Shown piece by piece: positions 58,638 to 64,000 of a stretch of 64,000 nucleotides of DNA. The position numbers and the translations under genes are program-made. This DNA comes from Humulus lupulus (Eukaryota > Streptophyta > Magnoliopsida > Rosales > Cannabaceae), in NCBI RefSeq assembly GCF_963169125.1, contig NC_084797.1:92413868-92477867 (forward strand), given 5' to 3'. Every line of letters starts with the position of its first letter. Position 1 is the first letter of the stretch. The notes below the pieces were generated by a model, which worked only from the letters and a program-made list of their open reading frames with translations, was not told where the DNA came from and ran no database searches.

Positions 58638-58850
58638 GTTGTATCCAAGATTTTGCCTGCCTAATTGCATCATACTTGTTAGTAATCAGGCCTTAGACCT
58701 GGTCGTATCCTAGAGTTTTAGAAAGCTTAATAGCACTCTACCTGTTAGGAATCAAGCCCCGGACCTGGTCGTATCCATGGGTTTTAATAGGCTTAATAGC
58801 TTTGTACCTGTTCAGACCTCAAACCTGGTCATATCCTGAGGTTTTGTTTT
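58638..58850 (-). repeat. 66-bp tandem repeats in the 3' region of Tat-like element
   Basis: Three full units and part of a fourth, each beginning GTCGTATCC and ending AGACCTG or a variant, with CTTAATAGCA and ACCTGTTAGGAATCA inside. The array sits between the antisense ORF and pol, where Tat elements are known to carry hypervariable tandem repeats. Confidence 0.85.
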
Positions 58851-59101
58851 AAGAAATTTCTCAAACTAAGTTCATGCTTGGAATTTTGAAAATCCTAGCT
58901 TTAAAAAGTCGTTGAATAATCAATTTTTCCAAAATCTAAGTTTCAGATTTTTCATCTGAATAGGATAAACTCTTTTAAAAGCTCTCTTCAGTTATGTGCC
59001 CCCCAAGAAACCATAACTTATAAATGTTCTATGTTGCTTTTACAAAGTGAGCCCGCGATAATTAAAATGATAAAATTGATAATGTAATAATCCAATTGTT
59101 A
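58851..59101 (-). other. Spacer between pol end and tandem repeats
   Basis: AT-rich and gene-free. GTGCCCCCCAAGAAACC at about 58996 is the only notable word. It is probably the 3' untranslated part of the element. Confidence 0.4.
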
Positions 59102-61671
59102 TTAAAATGAAATGGATTTTATAGATAAGCCTTTCATAAGTAGTAATTCCAAAAACATTAAAGACAAAAAAATTATTGATAGTACTTTTTGAGGTGTCGG
59201 GTATTCTAAGTCCATGGAACTATTTCTCCACCTAACTTGGCTAGCTCGATAGTCCCTTCGCAAAAGATCTCCACGATCTGGTATGGTCCTTCCCATTTCG
59301 GCCCTAAGACACCGTCCTTGGGATCTTTGAACTTGGCAAAAACACCCTTCACAGAACCAAATCGCCTAACCCTAGTCTGCATCCCTTTACCTTCGAATAA
59401 AAATAACTAGTGATTTTCTACTGATAATATGCGAGTTGTAATTGTGATTCCTCTCGTTTTTCCTCGGTTAGATCAGGGATGTAATAAGTAGCTCATGGCT
59501 TTGATCTTGATCAATGGTCTTCTGTCTATGGGTCATCACCAATGCCTCAATCGGGACCATAGCCTCGCTTCCAAAGGTCAGAGAAAAAGGGGTATGTCCC
59601 GTGGAGGTTTGATGTGAGGTCCGATAGGCCCAGAGTACCTGTGCGAGCTGCTCGGGCCATAATCCCTTGGCTTCATCTAATTATTTCTTCAAGCTTGCCT
59701 TCAGGGTCTTGTTTACGGCCTCGAACTACCCATTGACTTGTGGGTATGCTACCAACGAGAAACTCTTGGTTATGCCATATTATTCACAAAGTCTGTGAAG
59801 AGATCTCTATCTAATTGAGTTCCGTTGTCAAACACAATCTTTTTCGAGATCCAAAATCAACATATGATATTTTTACAACAAAATCCATGACTCTCTTGGA
59901 GGTGATTATTGCCAAAGGTTTGGCCACTACTCACTTCATGAAGTAATCGATGGGGGGTGACAACAGCGTAATAGACTCCTCCTTTTCTAATTGGTAAAGA
60001 ACCAATCAAGTCAAATCTCCATACTGCAAACGACCAAGGGAATGAGATTATTGTTAGGTCGATGAGAGCTGCTCGGGAAACTATGGCGAAGCGTTGGAAT
60101 TTGTCACATTTATTCCCATACGAGATCAAGTCCTTAGTCAGTGTGGGCAAAAATAGCCTTGTCTCTGTACCTTCAGAGCCTTGTTTTGCCCCCCAGCAAG
60201 ATCTCTGCAGAAGCTTTCGTAAATTTCTTTCAAGATAGTTTGCTCTTCCTCGGGCAGAACACATCGTCGGAGAGGTAACGAATGCACTCGTCTATATAGA
60301 ATCCATTCAACCATTATATATTGCGAAGATTGATGCAACAACTTTCTTGCATCCTTTTGATCATCAGGTAATTTTCTAGTTGTGAGATACTCCACTATTG
60401 GGGTCATCCAGGTCGGTTTTATATCAATCATTCCGACTTCAACTATTTCTGCTGTTATACTTGGGCTTTCCAAGAATTCCACCGGAACTACATTCAGTGT
60501 ATCTGCCTCTTTGGTGGTAGCAAGTTGAGCCAGAGCATCAGCATTGGAATTCTGCTTGTGGGGTACTTTGTTCAATAGAGCTAAACTCGAACTTGGGCAA
60601 CTCACCCTTAACCTTGGCTAAGTAGGCCGCCATTTTTATACCGTGAGCTTGGCATTCTCCCAATATCTAATTGACTATGAGCTGAGAATCACAATAATTT
60701 TGGATGGCCTTTGCCTTTAGCTCTTTCACCACCCTTAGACTTGCCAATAAGGCTTCATATTCGGCCTCGTTGTTGGATGCTTCGAATCTGAACCTGAGAG
60801 TTGTATGGAATCTATGCCCCTCAGGTGAGATTAAAATTATCGTAGCTCCTGATCCGTTTTCCTTAGAGGATCCATCAACGAAGATTTTCCACAATTCCTG
60901 CACCAGTTCCCTTATCGGCTCATCCTGAAAACCTGTGCACTCGACCACAAAATCAACGAGGGCTTAACTCTTGATTGTTGTTCATGGCATGTATAATATT
61001 TTGAACTGGTTGGGTTTGGTGGCCCATTTTAGTAAACATCCCGATGTTTCAGGTTTTCGCAAAACCTGCCTTAAAGGTTGGTCTAAGACGTGGATAGAAT
61101 GGGACTAGAAATATTGTCTAAGCTTCCTTGTAGCAAAAATAAAACAGAATGCGAGCTTTTCTATCAACGGATACCGGGACTCAACTTCGAGAAGTCTTTT
61201 ACTTTTATAATACAAGGGTTTCTATGCCTGATTTCCTTCTCGAACTAACACAACACTGACTGCATTTTTCCTCACGACCAGATATAGAAAAAGACATTCT
61301 CCTGATGTCGGTTCTGATAGTACAGGGTGTTCAGGCAGATGCGCTTTCAGTTTGCAAAATGGTTGTTCGCATTCTTCAGTCCATTCAAACTTCTTGTTTC
61401 CTCTGAGCAGATTGTAAAATGGGAGACACTTGTCAGTAGATTTTGAAATGAAGCGGTTTAAGGGCGCCACCTTTCCAGTTAAACTTTGTACCTTCTTACG
61501 TGACCTAGGCGAAGGCATTTCCAGAAACGACCGGATTTTCTATAGATTGGCCTCTATCCCCCTTGTGTTAACTATAAACCCCAGAAACATTCCCGACGAA
61601 ACTCTGAAAGTGCACTTCTGGGGATGAAACTTCATGTCATACTTCCGTAGTATGCAAAAACATTCTTCTAG
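59102..61671 (-). pseudogene. Tat-like Gypsy pol: RT end, RNase H, integrase
   Basis: From 61671: LEECFCILRKYDMKFHPQKC and VQSLTGKVAPLNRFISK (RT end), then RNase H at 60948-60667 with KIFVDGSSKENGSGA (Asp), NNEAEYEALLASL (Glu) and CDSQLIVN (Asp). The integrase zinc region at 60300-60138 reads HSLPLRRCVLPEEE and LAGGQNKALKVQRQGYF, with one His lost. The core at 60100-59700 reads DLIGSLPIRKGG and IVFDNGTQ. The C-terminal part ends near 59102 (MGRTIPDRGDLLRRDYR). The RT catalytic YxDD lies beyond the CACTA insertion. Several frameshifts and ambers make it inactive. Confidence 0.85.
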
Positions 61672-62100
61672 CACTACAAGAAAAAATGTTTTTAATAACA
61701 CCAAAAATGTGTTACCAAAACATACCATAACACTTTTTGATGTGTTAAGACCGACTATACTATCATAGGTCAGAGTACTTTACATAGCACTTTATCGTTG
61801 TTATACAGATGTGTTATTATACTATCAACGATAACACACTTTCTGTGTTATTTTAATAAATAGATAAGTGTTTAATTATATTATTTATAGTCGATTATAT
61901 AACACATTTCAATACTTATAAATTTGTGTAATACTACACTTTAGTATAACACATTATTTGTGTTATATAAAGAAGTTTGCATAACAAATTTTTTTACATA
62001 AAAAGTGTTATTGTAATATATATTATAACACAATTTTCTTATTATTTTAATATTTAGATAAGTTTAAATTCTCATTATATAACACTAATTTATTCTATTA
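61672..62100. repeat. CACTA terminal and subterminal repeats
   Basis: After the terminal repeat, at least a dozen ATAACAC or GTGTTAT motifs occur in both orientations to about 62090. Some form hairpins, such as TATCGTTGTTAT with ATCAACGATAACA. In CACTA elements such repeats bind the transposase accessory protein. Confidence 0.8.
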
Positions 62101-62222
62101 TATTTTAATTTTTTTTATATAATTAAAATTAACTTTCTGATATATACTAGCATCATCAAATGAACTTCATTTTCAAATAACAAAAAGTAAAAACATTCAA
62201 CATTGTATTAACAATCAACAAA

Positions 62223-62416
62223 TTAGTTTAAAACATTCAACACTGTCATCAACAACAAAATGTTCTTTAAGTATTCAAGTAGTCTTAAATATTCAACATA
62301 TTGAAAAGTTACTACTGTCAGCACAAAATATTCTACAGCTGCCCAACACAAAGCCTTCAAAATTAAGTATCCTTTTCTCCTCCAATTGATGGAGAAAGAG
62401 ACATTTTTCTCCTGCA
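62223..62416 (-). other. Possible 3' terminal exon in CACTA element
   Basis: On the minus strand CTGCTATTGCAG is a good splice acceptor before GAGAAAAATGTCTCTTTC. An open frame follows for about 60 codons with no recognisable domain. It might be the last exon of a transcript ending near the CACTA terminus, or chance. The stretch from here to 63161 is otherwise AT-rich with nothing recognisable. Confidence 0.3.
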
Positions 62417-63161
62417 ATAGCAGATAAAAGGTAAGGTATATGCTTAAAAAAATTAAATAATATGAATCAAATAATAAAACTGTATACAATATAAGACCTA
62501 AGCAAGCAATACCAGGTTAACATACTTCAAAATTCAAAATACTGCTATAACATAGTGAATAGATACATATTACAGTAAACAAACATTAACATTTTCAGGT
62601 TAAAGGGGCCTCAATTTCACCCTAAAGACATCTCTGGTTCAGGTGCTTAATTACTGAGACAACATGTTAAAAGTTTGGGAGATTTGAGTTACAAAAGCAT
62701 TTAGAATGATACTATTATTTCTATGGTAGATCCATCGAATCTCATATCTCATTTAAAGGAGAGGTGTAATAGAATATGGAGCTCAAACAGGTACTAAACT
62801 CTAGACCTTAAGTTATTTGGGCACTAACAAGTAATTACAAAACAGTGATACATATTCGCTGTCAATTACGCTGATATATTTGACACTAGCTCTCAAGGAG
62901 AAACTATACATGACCCTGAAATTTTCATAGTATTAAAACAAAAGTGACCTTCCAATTTGAAATTCAAGTTATAAATGCTAACCCAAATACTGAAAAACAA
63001 AATCATATTTACAAATTAAAAAAGTAAGGCTTGCTCTCTAATAAAAAATCAGTTCTATTCATTCTAGTCTCAAGGTAAGAGAATACTTATTGCCCAGTAG
63101 GATAAATGGAAATACAAGAATAAAACTACAATGTCTCAAACTACTTTAGAAATTTATATAC

Positions 63162-63332
63162 CTCAGCCTCAATTTCATCATAGAGGAAACGTTGTTTCAA
63201 GACGGTTAATGCTTGTTGGGCTGAATCATCATAGATGTCAAATGGCATTAAAATACTCTCAATAAGACTCGCGCTCTGTGACTCAAGAACATAATCCACC
63301 AACATCTAGGGAAGAGAGCATTCAATAGGAAA
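63162..63332 (-). pseudogene. PIR/CYFIP exon (57 codons) with a nonsense codon
   Basis: Preceded by an acceptor with a pyrimidine tract (CTCCTTGTTCAG) and followed by a GTATAT donor. It encodes FPIECSLP, then TAG where the family has Trp, then MLVDYVLESQSASLIESI, LMPFDIYDDSAQQAL and VLKQRFLYDEIEAE. These residues align along the whole exon with PIROGI/CYFIP, the WAVE-complex subunit that links Rac/ROP GTPases to actin nucleation. Exon length and phase fit the plant gene. The Trp to stop change and absent neighbouring exons show it is not a working gene. Confidence 0.85.
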
Positions 63333-63668
63333 CTGAACAAGGAGAATAAAAATGTTTCAATAAAATAAACAAGACTATTGATGATTAGTCAGAACAGCAA
63401 AGTAATAACTTGAAAATGAAGTTAGTACAACAAAAAAATAAAAATAAATAACAAATAAGAATGCACACATTTCACAATTTTAAGAAGTATTTGCAGGGAG
63501 GAGTTGCTAGAGTTAAAGGTACATTGCCTAGCAATTAAGATAAACCATGTTTAGAGCTGGTGTAACAAGCCAGACTTTCTCATCAAAACTAACCATCTTT
63601 TGAAATGACTTCATTATCTTTTGTTTCTCGTTATCTTTAGTATTTGACTGTTGATGGTTTGTTTATAG

Positions 63669-63852
63669 GGGATTGGGGTAAAAATTGCAAAGTACATACT
63701 AGAGCTGAGAGAGACAAGTCTAGTAAAATCGGTAAGCAAAGTTTTTCAAAATATATTGTCAACATTTTTGTGAATGAATGCTAAAATAGAATATTGGATT
63801 TGTTCTGTTTCAGCTTAACGATTTGGAGAAGATAGGCATGTCATCTAAGCAA
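63669..63852 (+). other. Unidentified plus-strand exon pair between PIR exons
   Basis: 63669-63731 reads GIGVKIAKYILELRETSLVK plus one Ser and is flanked by TTTATAG and GTAAGC. 63814-63852 reads LNDLEKIGMSSKQ and is flanked by CTGTTTCAG and GTAATT. Both are phase 0 and multiples of three, so they would splice in frame. The intron is 82 bp, a normal plant size. I do not recognise the protein. It may be a second captured gene fragment or part of a transposon protein; chance is possible. Confidence 0.45.
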
Positions 63853-63910
63853 GTAATTTTCACTTTATGTTATTTGAGAGAGAGATTAGATAAAATTGGT
63901 TACATCATAC

Positions 63911-63983
63911 CTGAGTAATCCAATATATGTAAGAAAAAACTGAGCTTGTAAAAGAAGGTTTCCAACTGTTTCATATCATTGAC
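63911..63983 (-). pseudogene. PIR/CYFIP upstream exon
   Basis: TAGAGCCTTAG acceptor, then 24 codons plus one base reading VNDMKQLETFFYKLSFFLHI and LDYS, then a GTATGA donor. It is the PIR region shortly upstream of the 63162-63332 exon. The intervening PIR exon (about 26 residues in the family) is not found between them. Order and strand are preserved, so both were taken from one gene copy. The gene may continue past 64000. Confidence 0.82.
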
Positions 63984-64000
63984 CTAAGGCTCTATAATTA

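Larger units (their letters stand above)
46048..61671 (-). mobile_element. Tat-like Ty3/Gypsy element with antisense extra ORF
   Basis: On the minus strand: pol (61671-59102), a 3' region with tandem repeats and a plus-strand spliced ORF, then PPT and 3' LTR (46048-46798). gag, protease and the 5' LTR are not in view because a CACTA element interrupts RT at 61672. Nested inside are solo LTRs at 47655-49953 and 57384-58607 and a CRM-like element at 50593-55304. Without these the retained part is about 7.4 kb. An extra antisense ORF between pol and the 3' LTR is a known trait of some Tat elements such as Grande. Confidence 0.82.
61672..64000. mobile_element. CACTA (En/Spm-type) transposon, left end, runs off the window
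   Basis: CACTACAAGAAAAAATG at 61672 is the canonical CACTA terminal inverted repeat and begins exactly where Gypsy RT is cut. The 3 bp before it (TAG) would be the target duplication; the other end lies outside the window. Terminal sequence is followed by dense subterminal ATAACAC/GTGTTAT motifs. No transposase domain is recognisable in the visible part. It contains exons of a PIR/CYFIP gene on the minus strand and an unidentified exon pair on the plus strand. Confidence 0.82.

Noticed and set aside
62223..62489. 88-codon hydrophobic frame on the minus strand
   Set aside because: No recognisable domain; kept only as a low-confidence terminal exon because of the splice acceptor.

Overview
The window looks like plant nuclear heterochromatin, and almost all of it is transposable elements nested inside one another. 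It holds Ty1/Copia, several Ty3/Gypsy lineages, a LINE with a DUF4283/zinc-knuckle ORF1, a CACTA DNA transposon and many solo LTRs. Primer-binding sites match initiator-tRNA-Met (TGGTATCAGAG) or are TGGCGCC-like. An angiosperm, probably a dicot, fits best. Cannabaceae is only a guess from the look of the families. I see no intact host gene. The only host-gene sequence is two exons of a PIR/CYFIP (WAVE-complex) gene inside the CACTA element at the right end.

Layout: 1-3130, a decayed Copia (+) joined head-on to a second decayed Copia (-, 3131-7510). The second Copia is split by a complete young Gypsy element (7511-12149). 13018-15563 is a LINE missing its 3' half, fused to a 3'-truncated Tat-like Gypsy (-, 15564-20335). 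20336-27154 is an Athila/Tat-like chain in the order 3' ORF, PPT, LTR, PBS, gag. 27155-29410 holds LTR and pol scraps. 29411-45515 is probably one very long, old LTR, split by a complete Tekay-like Gypsy (-, 30341-40298, itself carrying a solo LTR) and by a solo LTR (41527-42890). 46048-61671 is a large Tat-like Gypsy (-) whose region between pol and the 3' LTR carries an antisense spliced ORF with its own TATA box. That region is split by two solo LTRs and a second young Gypsy element (50593-55304). From 61672 to the window end lies the left part of a CACTA element.

The most notable system is the pair of young Gypsy elements (7511-12149 and 50593-55304). They look like the CRM (centromeric retrotransposon) clade, have nearly identical LTRs and perfect 5-bp target duplications, and share one in-frame deletion. 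It leaves Gag, nucleocapsid and protease fused to the integrase C-terminus, with no reverse transcriptase, RNase H or integrase core. One copy is an intact 748-codon ORF. This looks like a mobile family that keeps Gag/protease and a possible targeting tail and borrows RT and integrase from another element. A second highlight is the CACTA element carrying PIR exons, one with a nonsense mutation, and a separate opposite-strand exon pair.

Relative age by nesting and LTR identity: the Copia pair, LINE, Athila-like chain and long LTR are oldest. The Tekay-like element (LTRs roughly 10% apart over the part I compared) and the Tat-like element follow. The CRM-like insertions are the youngest. Identities were counted by eye and should be recomputed.
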